NCBI RefSeq assembly: GCF_900302445.1
Contig: NZ_ONZF01000008.1
Location: 122,131 to 186,130, forward strand
From: Palleronia abyssalis
GTDB lineage: Bacteria > Pseudomonadota > Alphaproteobacteria > Rhodobacterales > Rhodobacteraceae
Length of the DNA: 64,000 nt
Direction: 5' to 3'
In this document: piece by piece, positions 53,860 to 61,963 of the stretch
Layout: each line of letters begins with the position of its first letter
Numbering within the stretch: position 1 is the first letter of the stretch
Notes under the pieces: model-generated
Seen by the model: the letters and a program-made list of their open reading frames with translations, nothing else
Databases searched by the model: none
Told to the model about the DNA's origin: nothing
Translations under genes and position numbers: made by a program

Positions 53860-54389
53860 GCTGCGGTTCCCAGAAGTAGGTGTCCATCGTGATCCCTCGC
53901 GGCGCCCTGGAACGTTGCCCGGAGCCTAGGGAGTTACAGACACGGACCGATCTGCGTCCGTCAAGTCTTTTTGGCCTCCGCAGATGCGTATAACCTATTG
54001 TAAAGATTGATTTTCGCAACCGTGTTGCCCGACCTCGGGGCGGGACCGGTCTTCCTCCCAAGCCCGTGTTTTCCTGGCGCTTCGTCCAGCAAACGTTGGC
54101 GATGCCCGGCAGAGGAAGAACGTTTTTCGCAAAACGCCATGCCTCGCGCCGCGAGGATCTCAGGATTCTTTCGCATTCTGAAATCGCCGAAAGATTCTGT
54201 TCCAGGACGCGAGTGCCAGCCGCGATTGCAGGGCGCGCAGGAAGTTTCGGTTTGGGCTCGGCGATTGCGGATCTCGGTGCGGGACGCCGAAGGCGTCGGA
54301 GCAACCCGTAACCGGATCTGGCTTTCGTCTTCTTCTCGCCAAATAGAGCGGTGTTTCAAGTGCTGGGCCCGAGAAACTTGAACTGGCCG
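53860..54389. other. Gene-free region
   Basis: The 530 bp between the metallophosphoesterase start and the end of the next minus-strand gene. A plus-strand hairpin (ACGGAC and GTCCGT, about 53943-53962) followed by TCTTTTT resembles an intrinsic terminator, although no plus-strand gene precedes it. Other open frames lack coding character. Confidence 0.35.
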
Positions 54390-55247
54390 CTAGACGTGGA
54401 ATTCCGGGTGGTCTGGATACAAAGCGGTGAGCACGGCACAGCGCATCTGGATTGCAAGGGCATCGTGGAAAATATCCAGGTTGTTCGCGGTCTGGTCCTC
54501 CGTGAGCCAGCCGTCCGAAAGGCGCCAGCGCTGGAAGAATATCCAGTCCAGTTCGTTTCGGCCGATGTGAAGAGAGACCCGCCGCCCCTTGTTGGCCTGG
54601 GCGTTTTTATGCGTTGCTCGCGCAACCGGCGCTCTCGAATCCTCGTCTGTGTCCGACACCACACAAGCTATCTGAGCTCGAATATCGTCAGGGACCGTAT
54701 CGATGGCCATCGTCATCGCCTCGGAGAAGCGGTGATCGGACGCAATATCCATATCCCATTCCGCCGGCTGGTCGCGCCAATGAACCAGCTCCGCATCAGC
54801 TGTCCACCGCGCTCCGGAGACCAGTCCGATTTCGTTCAGTACCGCAAGCACGTCCTGACTAGCATGCGCTGGTCCCGAACCATGTGCCGCGGCGATGTTT
54901 GGCGACGAGGGAGAGCCACGCCGATCCGCAGTCGTTCCGCCGACCGAACCCGCACCTGTGGGCGTCTGGGGGTGGTAGATAAACTTGCCCTGTTGCTTGG
55001 CTATCCAGAGAACGGCGATGCAGACGTCGTCCCAACGAGGAAGTGTTTCAGGGATCACCGGGTTTTCGCGGATGACGGCACCCCGGCAAATTTCGGAGGC
55101 CCTGCCAAACGCGGCAAGGGCCTCGCAACCGATCTGATAAGCTGTAATGAAGCTGTGGTCATACGCCCGACGGTCGCTTGGCAGGTTCGCCTCGATAAAT
55201 GCGATCGCTGGTCTTGCCCAATCTAGAAGGGGGTCCGCCACGGCCAT
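54390..55247 (-). CDS. Hypothetical protein, unknown
   Basis: 285 residues with no family that I recognise. It has no signal peptide. The composition is normal for a cytosolic protein, with a low-complexity linker around residues 95-125 (TGAGSVGGTTADRRGSPSSP) that splits it into two folded halves. AAGGA lies ten bases before ATG 55247. Blocks such as RWDDVCIAVLWIAKQQGKFI and NELDWIFFQRWRLSDGWLTE look conserved in character. It stands alone on the minus strand. Confidence 0.5.
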   Translation of the reverse strand: MAVADPLLDWARPAIAFIEANLPSDRRAYDHSFITAYQIGCEALAAFGRASEICRGAVIRENPVIPETLPRWDDVCIAVLWIAKQQGKFIYHPQTPTGAGSVGGTTADRRGSPSSPNIAAAHGSGPAHASQDVLAVLNEIGLVSGARWTADAELVHWRDQPAEWDMDIASDHRFSEAMTMAIDTVPDDIRAQIACVVSDTDEDSRAPVARATHKNAQANKGRRVSLHIGRNELDWIFFQRWRLSDGWLTEDQTANNLDIFHDALAIQMRCAVLTALYPDHPEFHV

Positions 55248-55635
55248 GTGCTAAGTTTCCTTGCATCCACAAGATCATCATAGCACGTCGCGAACCGATG
55301 GCTTGCGGAACGTCTGGCCCGAAGCGCGATGCGCATTCCGGTCGAGAAGGGCGAGAACCGAACCTTCTCCGCGTGTGCGAACGCACCCTTGCCAGGATAT
55401 GGAAGCGGACATTCCGCCAGAATCACGCCGCCGGACCCGGCGCGACCTACATAGCGTGCGGAAAGCAGGAGTTCGCAGCCAATTCAACGAACGACCGCAA
55501 CGCGGAGTATTGTCGAGGTTGGCCACCTGACTTCGATATCCCAAAGATAAGATCGTTGCTGTTCAGTTCAGCCAATCGAATGCCGGCTCCCCTTATTTTG
55601 CCGCCCGAGAGGTTCTGCACCATTCTGCAGCGACT
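55248..55635. other. Gene-free region
   Basis: The 388 bp between two minus-strand hypotheticals. A short motif (GAAGCGGACATTCCGCC near 55410) recalls the tail of the dispersed island repeat, but too little matches to call a copy. No convincing ORF or RNA gene is present. Confidence 0.3.
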
Positions 55636-55992
55636 TTATTCGCTAAAGCTATCGTCAGCTTCAATATCGTCTACGTCAAACAAACGGCGCTCAACAATTC
55701 TGGTAACCCTGGGATCTGGAATTACATAGCGGTTCACAGGCTTTCCACCATGTTCACTTGGCCGGGTCCCATCCTGCGCTAGCAAGCCAATTTCCTCCCA
55801 GATGATGATCTTGTTTCTTGCGCTTTGGTGGCCAATCTTAAATTTGGTCTGCACACCCTTATTAGCAAAAGATATTCTTCCGAGTCTCAAGAGCTGAAAA
55901 AGCGCACCCAGGATTGGCAGGCCCTTCGGCGTGAGGGCGATGAGGCAGGCGGAAATCTCAATCCATCCCTGCTGATCGCGGGACGAGTTCAT
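55636..55992 (-). CDS. Small hypothetical protein, possible winged-helix
   Basis: 118 residues from ATG 55992 (the frame extends to a TTG at 56010). A central part reads LFQLLRLGRISFANKGVQTK and then SARNKIIIWEEIGLLAQDGT, which has the helix-turn-helix-then-wing pattern of small DNA-binding proteins; the tail is acidic. This is only a structural guess. It begins about 26 bp after the diguanylate cyclase stop, so the two genes may be co-transcribed. Confidence 0.45.
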   Translation of the reverse strand: MNSSRDQQGWIEISACLIALTPKGLPILGALFQLLRLGRISFANKGVQTKFKIGHQSARNKIIIWEEIGLLAQDGTRPSEHGGKPVNRYVIPDPRVTRIVERRLFDVDDIEADDSFSE

Positions 55993-56017
55993 CCCGGAAT
56001 GAAACGCCAAGCGAATC

Positions 56018-57202
56018 TTATCGGTAAAGCTCGCCGTCCTTGTAAGAATGCGTCACCATAGTGGCGTCGAACACGACGCTGGTGCGTCGGCCTTCTGCCT
56101 TGGCGCGATAAAGCGCAATATCGGCATTCTTGAGCAAGTCATGGGCAGTACCGCCGTGCTGTGGGAATACGCTCGCGCCGATGCTGGGCCGACAAGCGAT
56201 CTGACTACCGAAGTGCTCGATCGCCTTATACAGCTGGCCGGCCAGCGAACTGACCAAGATTGATAATTCCTCGGGCCCGCCCACATCAGGAAGGATTACG
56301 GCGAACTCGTCGCCTCCCAATCTCGCAGCCGTGCCATTTGGCGGAACCGCCGCACGTAACCGGTCAGCAAAACTCCGTAAGAGGTCATCACCGGCGGCGT
56401 GCCCCCAAGTGTCATTGATCTGCTTAAAATGGTCGAGGTCAAGCAAGAGAACTCCTACATTCGTTCCCCCAACTTCCGCTTTGTCGAGCGCCTGACGCAA
56501 GCGTTCGTGGAAGTAAGTGCGATTGGCGAGGTGGGTGAGGCCATCGTGCATAGCGGCATGTTGATGTCGGCGCACCACGCGTTCATATGCACGCGACAGG
56601 GCAAACGCGCCGCTGGCTGTCGTATGTACTACCGCGACAATCAAATGAATCTGCAGCATGCGATCATGCGGCAGATAGGCCGTGAAACTTTCCGAAAAGG
56701 TGGCTCCGTGAACGACCCGAGCCGCAAACGAAAGCGCCAGGACTGAGTACGATAGGATAAGGCCGTAACTCGATGGGATGGCGTTCCCGCGTCCCAGCCA
56801 GAACTGCCAAGCGATCCCTGCCGTTTGCGCCACCAAAACGACGTTCACAGCCGCATACACTAAACCTGGGTCGGACGTAGAGGCAAGAGCGAACAAAGCG
56901 AGCGTCGCCCCTGTCGGAGCCAGTACCGGCAACCATGAACTCCGGCCGTGAACGAACTGTTGCGCTGCGCGCCAACGGAAGCCAAATCCAAGCACAAGGA
57001 GGGCGTGAGGCAGCGCGTTCGCAATTCCGGCAGAGGGTGGAATGACAGCGAATCCTGCTAGTCCCGCGGCAAGCACCAGATTCGCTACGATCCAAGAAGA
57101 CCACCAAGATTCATCCGGCTGCGTGCGCGAGGCAGCATAGAAGCCACAGGACATCACCACGAGGATGATGGCATTCGCTACAAAAAGGGTAATCACGTCC
57201 AT
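56018..57202 (-). CDS. Membrane-bound diguanylate cyclase (GGDEF)
   Basis: 394 residues. About six or seven membrane segments fill the first ~215 residues, followed by a complete GGDEF domain: DHFKQINDTWGHAAGDDLL (metal and base binding) and LGGDEFAVILPDV (active A-site). It should make c-di-GMP from two GTP. The I-site RxxD five residues before GGDEF is absent (NGTA there), so product inhibition is not expected. ATG 57202 has GGAG upstream; the longer frame is rejected because the membrane part begins there. Confidence 0.88.
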   Translation of the reverse strand: MDVITLFVANAIILVVMSCGFYAASRTQPDESWWSSWIVANLVLAAGLAGFAVIPPSAGIANALPHALLVLGFGFRWRAAQQFVHGRSSWLPVLAPTGATLALFALASTSDPGLVYAAVNVVLVAQTAGIAWQFWLGRGNAIPSSYGLILSYSVLALSFAARVVHGATFSESFTAYLPHDRMLQIHLIVAVVHTTASGAFALSRAYERVVRRHQHAAMHDGLTHLANRTYFHERLRQALDKAEVGGTNVGVLLLDLDHFKQINDTWGHAAGDDLLRSFADRLRAAVPPNGTAARLGGDEFAVILPDVGGPEELSILVSSLAGQLYKAIEHFGSQIACRPSIGASVFPQHGGTAHDLLKNADIALYRAKAEGRRTSVVFDATMVTHSYKDGELYR

Positions 57203-57379
57203 GCGCTTGCTCCGACATAGCCGCTCCTGCGCAAGCAGTACCAGAAGCGTTGCCTCAATTACGTCGGTCGCCCGATCCGATCGAAGATTACCGCAAGAAT
57301 ATAACCTCAATCTTACTCAGAAGGGTTTCAATGCAGCAAACGGCCATTCGGTCCGGCACTGCGGCCCTTATACTACTGA

Positions 57380-57640
57380 ACGATGCTGCATGGCGAATTG
57401 AAAGTTCGGTGTTGGTGAAACCGCGCGGCGGCAATGGCGTGCCGGGCGAACGGCAGTTGAGGGCCGGGAGCGGGCTCGCCCACCCACGCTGCTGAACGAC
57501 GGCTTCGTGCCGTGGCTGGACGTGAAACAGTCCCCCGCGCCCAGGCGGAGATGCGGCGTTCGAGCCGGGACCGGGGAAGGGACGCCAAGGTAAAAGTTGG
57601 GTATTGGCAATGGTACTCTCGGCCGGACTCGATCTGACAC
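57380..57640. repeat. Dispersed island repeat, copy F (inverted, diverged)
   Basis: On the minus strand it reads CCGCTCCCGGCCCTCAACTG, GCCATTGCCGCCGCGCGG and TTTCACCAACACCGAACTTTC, parallel to the middle and late blocks of copies C and D. It occupies part of the 675-bp gap 57203-57877; in the remainder I see no gene. Orientation is opposite to the other copies. Confidence 0.45.
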
Positions 57641-57877
57641 GCCTTTCGGCGGGCTATTCTGCATCACACCGAACCGCAGCGAAATCGACAGGTTGCCGAG
57701 TTTTGCTCCCATGGACATAGCGGGAACGGACCAAGAAACTGGGAGTCCGATCTTTTCAAAAAGGGGCCCCCGGGGCGTGCCGGAAAACGAGGACTTCTCT
57801 GCTTGATACGCAGATTTCTTCACTTATAGTGACTAAGTATCCTTCGCTTACATATTTTCTCAATACATTTGAATGAC

Positions 57878-58045
57878 ATGGAAAACGAAAACGATGCACT
57901 CCGTACCCGCATCAGAGACCTAGAGACCTGCCTTGCCGAGTATGCGGCCGCATACGGCTTCACTGATAGCGCCCGCACTTTACTCTTAGGCGAAAGCGAT
58001 CAAGAGCAACGCGCTGCCCTTCCTCCTAGGGACCGGTCGGACTGA
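57878..58045 (+). CDS. 55-residue small protein
   Basis: Reads MENENDALRTRIRDLETCLA then EYAAAYGFTDSARTLLLGES, ending PPRDRSD. It has coiled-coil character in the first 25 residues. No strong ribosome site (AATGAC only). It could be a real small regulator or chance; the amphipathic helix speaks for coding. The function is unknown. Confidence 0.4.
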   Translation: MENENDALRTRIRDLETCLAEYAAAYGFTDSARTLLLGESDQEQRAALPPRDRSD

Positions 58046-58229
58046 ACTTACGCGGTCGTTCCGCGAACGCTGCGGAGCTACTGGGTTCAACGCCTTCTAC
58101 GTGTGACGTAATAAGGCAACACTCCGCGCGATGGGCGAATTGTCGCCTATCACTGGCGACATTTTGCTGAAACTTTCCCGCAGAAAACATCGTGGCTTCC
58201 GTAATGCTGAGGCGGAGAAGGTTTGCTGA

Positions 58230-58724
58230 ATGATTTACTGCGAGCACATTCCGGAGCTGAATATGTTCTACTTGCGCTATGGTGGTAGCTTCAGGCGACG
58301 AGAACTCCTTCAGGAATTGGATCGGATCGACAAACACGAACCCGAAAGTCCTGGGTCCTTGCCACTTCTGTTTCACGACTTCCGCAATGCTGACCTTTCG
58401 TGGATAAGCGCGCATGGAATGCAAACGTTCATCTCGCAAAGGGCGAAGCTTACAAACAACGCGGGCGGACCTTGTATTCTCTTGGTCGGTAATCTCGTGA
58501 GCTTTGGCGTGATGCGCATGTATGGCGCTTTGGCAGAAATCGGCGGCGTCAGAAACGAAGCAGACAGCTTGGTCACTACCAGTCCGAGGGAAGTACTCGC
58601 ACGGATCATCGTTCACGCCGCTCGACCAGGCGAAACCGAAGAATTGCTTCTGGGCGCAGTGATCCGGAGCGCTAGCGTTTTGGGCATCCGAACCGATACA
58701 GAGTTTGCGTCGAAAAACAGTTGA
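58230..58724 (+). CDS. Hypothetical protein, STAS/SpoIIAA-like fold possible
   Basis: 164 residues with no signal peptide. The pattern MIYCEHIPELNMFYLRYGGS, then PLLFHDFRNADLSWISAHGM, with alternating strands and helices, recalls STAS or SpoIIAA-like small proteins, but no defining motif is visible. GGAGAAGG lies before ATG 58230. It lies upstream of a Crp/Fnr gene with a ~390-bp gap, so operon membership is doubtful. Confidence 0.55.
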   Translation: MIYCEHIPELNMFYLRYGGSFRRRELLQELDRIDKHEPESPGSLPLLFHDFRNADLSWISAHGMQTFISQRAKLTNNAGGPCILLVGNLVSFGVMRMYGALAEIGGVRNEADSLVTTSPREVLARIIVHAARPGETEELLLGAVIRSASVLGIRTDTEFASKNS

Positions 58725-59042
58725 AGGGGGCTGCTTGCTGAACTCGCTCGAGCACTGAGTATTACTTTCGCGGCTCTGTCGACGCCGCGAGCGTCTCACA
58801 ATAACTGCATTTTATCTTCAAAAAAGTTTGTTTCTGGGCGCCTCAGTTCCCGCCGCTGACAGAAAGTATCGGAAGGGAGAGCGGCCCCGGTCCAGACTGA
58901 ACCGCCGGCTCGGTGAGTTTCGCGTAATGCATACCATCGTTCCATATCCGCCTCCGAGGGATGTCGGCCGCGGTCGCAGGAAGGAAACCAAACTGGTTTA
59001 AGGGGATGGAAACACGCATCGGCTGATCGCTCTCTCACTCTG

Positions 59043-59091
59043 GCTCGACCGTGTACGGACGAGGCTAAAGGCCTACTTCGTCGGGTCGAGC
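59043..59091 (+). promoter_or_regulatory. Inverted repeat in the leader of the Crp/Fnr gene
   Basis: GCTCGACC (59043-59050) pairs with GGTCGAGC (59084-59091), and GACGA pairs with TTCGTC inside. It ends 26 bases before the start codon. It could be a leader hairpin or operator. The rest of the 390-bp gap 58725-59117 holds nothing else I can name. Confidence 0.35.
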
Positions 59092-59117
59092 GAAGTGCGG
59101 GTGAAGGAGTGTTGGTC

Positions 59118-59864
59118 ATGACGGAAAGCTGCCTGGCCCGGCGTCTCGGGAATTTCCTCGACCTCTCGGACAACGAGCGCGCCTTCATCGAGAGCATGGA
59201 AAACACGCCGCGCCAGATGAAGAAGGGTGAGGTTCTCGTCTCGAAGGGCGCGAAGACCAACAAGCTCTATGTGGTGAAATGGGGTTGGAGCATCGTCAGC
59301 GCGCGTGAGGTCACCGGCCGACGGGCGATCCTGCGCACCTATCTGCCCGGCGAGGTTATCGGCCTCGCCGAGATTGGCAGTCCCGTCGCCCCGCACGACA
59401 TCTTTATGTCGACGGACGGGGCGGTCTGCCCTTTTCCCCGCGCATCCCTCGGCCGGATTTACGAGCAGGCGCCCCGCCTTGCGGCGCTGCTGACCGCGAT
59501 CAGCAGTGCTGAGCAGGTGATCCTGCGCGAGCTTCTGTTAGCCGTGGGGAGGATGCCCGCTGAAGACCGCTTGATCCTGTTCCTGCTAACGCTGCTCGAC
59601 CGACTGTCGGTCGCGGGAGCGGAGACCTCCTCGCGCTTTCACGTGCCGTTGTCGCAGTCGGAGATCGGCGACGCGCTATGCCTCACCTCCGTCTATGTCA
59701 GCCGCCTCTTCACCAAGCTGCGCCGGGAAGGTCAGATCGAACTCGAGGACCGGCATATCCGTCTGCAGGACCGTGCGGGGCTGGAAGAGCGGGTCGGGTA
59801 CGCGCCCCTCGCGACGCGGATCGACACGTCGTGGTTCTCGAAGGCACGCGTTCGGCCGGACTGA
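59118..59864 (+). CDS. Crp/Fnr family transcription regulator
   Basis: 248 residues. The N-terminal cyclic-nucleotide-binding-like barrel reads MKKGEVLVSKGAKTNKLYVV and RRAILRTYLPGEVIGLAEIG; the C-terminal winged helix has the recognition region LSQSEIGDALCLTSVYVSRL. No N-terminal Cys cluster of the FNR [4Fe-4S] type is present, so oxygen sensing by that route is unlikely. ATG 59118 is chosen because AAGGAG lies eight bases upstream; a GTG at 59109 is less likely. It may regulate itself through the upstream inverted repeat. Confidence 0.85.
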   Translation: MTESCLARRLGNFLDLSDNERAFIESMENTPRQMKKGEVLVSKGAKTNKLYVVKWGWSIVSAREVTGRRAILRTYLPGEVIGLAEIGSPVAPHDIFMSTDGAVCPFPRASLGRIYEQAPRLAALLTAISSAEQVILRELLLAVGRMPAEDRLILFLLTLLDRLSVAGAETSSRFHVPLSQSEIGDALCLTSVYVSRLFTKLRREGQIELEDRHIRLQDRAGLEERVGYAPLATRIDTSWFSKARVRPD

Positions 59865-59916
59865 TCGCGCGCACCTTATTTTCAAGAGAGCGCAGCGCGG
59901 CACTTGATCTGTTTTA

Positions 59917-60160
59917 TCAAAGCTGCAGTCGATGGATTGCGCGCGGCGATCCGCGGCGCCACGACGCCTTCTTCTTGATCTCGGCGAAGTCACAGGCCGC
60001 CCCGAAGGCCCGGTTGAACTGCCGGGTCGAGATCGGGTCGACCCGGTTGCGAGCGGGAAAGAGCCAGCCTGCGGGACGGGCCTCGCGGTAATAGTCGCGC
60101 AGCAGTTCAAGCAGGCTCGGCGAAAGCATCACGTGCCGGTCCTTGCGGCCCTTGACCGTG
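59917..60160 (-). pseudogene. Tyrosine recombinase (IS91-associated type) remnant
   Basis: The minus strand reads VKGRKDRHVMLSPSLLELLR, then ARPAGWLFPARNRVDPISTR and QFNRAFGAACDFAEIKKKAS before it runs off into unrelated residues. This is the middle of a XerD-like integrase of the sort carried with IS91-type elements. The N-terminal domain and the catalytic HxxR and Tyr are missing. It is a dead remnant. Confidence 0.65.
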
Positions 60161-61225
60161 TCGTCGGAAGCAGCCCTTCGTGGCTGCTGCCCGAGATGGC
60201 GCGGAGGGAGGTGGCTGCCTCGATAGCCAGCACCAGTACGACAACGGCGAAAGCCGAGCCCCGTTGTTCATTGACGGCGGGCGCAATAGGCGCTGACGGC
60301 CGTCGTGGCTGCTCCAAACTTATGGCTTCACGACTTCCGCTGCTGTGGCGGCTCTCGATCGCCCGTGCGCTCTTATTTTCTAGGTGTCACACTGAGCGAC
60401 GTGATCTACGCCAACCAGCGCGGCGATGTCACCGCACTTCGAGCGACAAGCTTACGGTCCGACCCAACGGTCCTCTTTTCCAGGGGAGGGTCCAGGTCGC
60501 TGCTGCTGGCCGGTCTTGGAATCGGCAGGCCACATCGGCAACGAACACCATCTTATCCGCGCAAAACGCTGATACCCATAGTGGATTGCCGGACGAGCGA
60601 TCGGCAAAATACCGACATATCCGGCATCCCGCCGCTGATCTCCAAGGATGGAAGGGCAGGGGTCTCGTCGTCTTCACCCTAGTCGCCTCGATTCTTATCA
60701 GGAAACCTCTCCCGGCACTGTCCTTCATCCCCTGCGGGTTGCTAGCGGTACATCTGCCCGCAGAAGGCGATCCGGGTCGAACGCCCAGGAGAAATTTTTC
60801 TCCAGCGGTGTCCCGGGATGGTTTGCGAAACCCAGGAACCCTACGGCCACGCGACCGATATTTTTCAGTATGATCGCGTCTGTTTTGCCCCGATCTACGA
60901 GATGGGGTCGAGAAAGTTTTTCGCAATATCAGTAGCTTGACTCAAATCTCCCCCTGATCTTCAAGGCCGAGCGCTCTTTTTTGTTTTGGATTTTCATGGG
61001 ATTCGCGGACCTTGCCCCTGTTCGAGGTCGGCATCCAACGAAGCCGGCCAAGAGCGCAAAAGAAAAGCGCGCATCCGAGGATGCGCGCCTGGAAGTTGGG
61101 GCAGAGATCGCCCGTGTATTACTTGCCACGGTAGAGGCCGAAAACGGCCCGGGCAAGCGCGGTCTCAGCTCCGACACAACGTGTAACTAGCCCGGAGGCG
61201 AAATGTCTCCGGGAACGGAGAGAGT
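60161..61225. other. Gene-free stretch before the transposase genes
   Basis: About 1 kb between the integrase remnant and the TnsA-like gene. Several open frames exist on both strands but none has a recognisable domain or a fitting ribosome site. The left end of the TnsA/TniA transposon should be somewhere in 60.9-61.2 kb; I could not fix it because the other end is outside the window. A CCCGGAG/CTCCGGG stem lies at about 61193-61215, just before the ATG. Confidence 0.4.
61067..61088 (-). terminator. Strong hairpin with T-run on the minus strand
   Basis: GCGCGCATCC and GGATGCGCGC form a perfect 10-bp stem with a 2-nt loop. On the minus strand it is followed by TTTTCTTTTG. It would stop transcription coming from the tnsA/tniA side on the minus strand; no minus-strand gene is seen immediately to its right. 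Confidence 0.55.
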
Positions 61226-61963
61226 ATGTCGAAATACGAAGATTGGGAGCCGGAGCAGCCGGAAACCAAGAAGCTACCGGCGCTTGTCGTGGACCCTATC
61301 CACGGGGTTCTGCCGTATGACGGGTTCCGCAATCCGTTGACGCGGAGCGATACGGCGAAACGCGTTTCCATGATCATCGCAACGCCGATGACTAACGGCG
61401 TGCCGCGGGTGTATCATTTTGATGGGGAAGGGGAGTCCGCGATCGCCCTTGATGCGCTGAGGAGCCCTGATCTCTACGGACTGGAAGTGCAGCTTCCCCC
61501 GGTGCCCTTTCTTTGCCGTGCGTCTCACGAGATCCGTCCGCACCACTTCGATCTGCGGCTGACGTTCAAAGACGGTTTCCGCCGCGCAATCTTCGCTCGT
61601 AACGGGGCGAGTTTGGCCAAGCCGGAAACCCAGGACGAGATCGACGACATCTTCGCCTGCGTGACGACCGACTTCGCGGATGAAGCCGCTGTCGTAAATG
61701 TTGATCACTACACGAGGGCCTACCGAGACAATTTGCGCCGAATCTGGGAGCTGCTACAGGTCGTGGACGACGAGGCCGACAGCGTCGTGGAGGCGGCGGC
61801 GCGGTCGTCCAGCTACTGGTTTCTCAGTGATCTGATCGCGAACTGCGATTTGGAGGAATGGCGAGCGTATCAGGCCGCGATGCGGCTGGTTGGCCGGAAT
61901 ATTCTGTGGACCGATATGCACGGGGTGATCGACTACCCGTCTCGGGTCGCGCTGTACGCATGA
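61226..61963 (+). CDS. TnsA-like endonuclease subunit (possibly altered active site)
   Basis: 245 residues, directly upstream of and overlapping (ATGA) a TniA-type transposase. The pattern GEGESAIALDALRSPDLYGL, then QLPPVPF, HHFDLRLTFKDGFRRAIFAR matches the TnsA fold, in which the acidic residue, Asp and Lys make the nuclease site and cut the 5' strand so that the element moves by cut-and-paste. Here Glu 70 and Asp 109 are present, but the expected Lys is Arg 125, so activity may be altered. GGAGAGAG precedes ATG 61226. This is a family inference from motif order and context, not a close match. Confidence 0.55.
   Translation: MSKYEDWEPEQPETKKLPALVVDPIHGVLPYDGFRNPLTRSDTAKRVSMIIATPMTNGVPRVYHFDGEGESAIALDALRSPDLYGLEVQLPPVPFLCRASHEIRPHHFDLRLTFKDGFRRAIFARNGASLAKPETQDEIDDIFACVTTDFADEAAVVNVDHYTRAYRDNLRRIWELLQVVDDEADSVVEAAARSSSYWFLSDLIANCDLEEWRAYQAAMRLVGRNILWTDMHGVIDYPSRVALYA

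Noticed and set aside
33393..57640. CRISPR array
   Set aside because: The repeats are long, diverged, few and far apart; no short regularly spaced repeat was found anywhere in the window.
60429..60926. A 165-residue minus-strand frame upstream of the TnsA-like gene
   Set aside because: No ribosome binding site, no domain, irregular composition; treated as non-coding.
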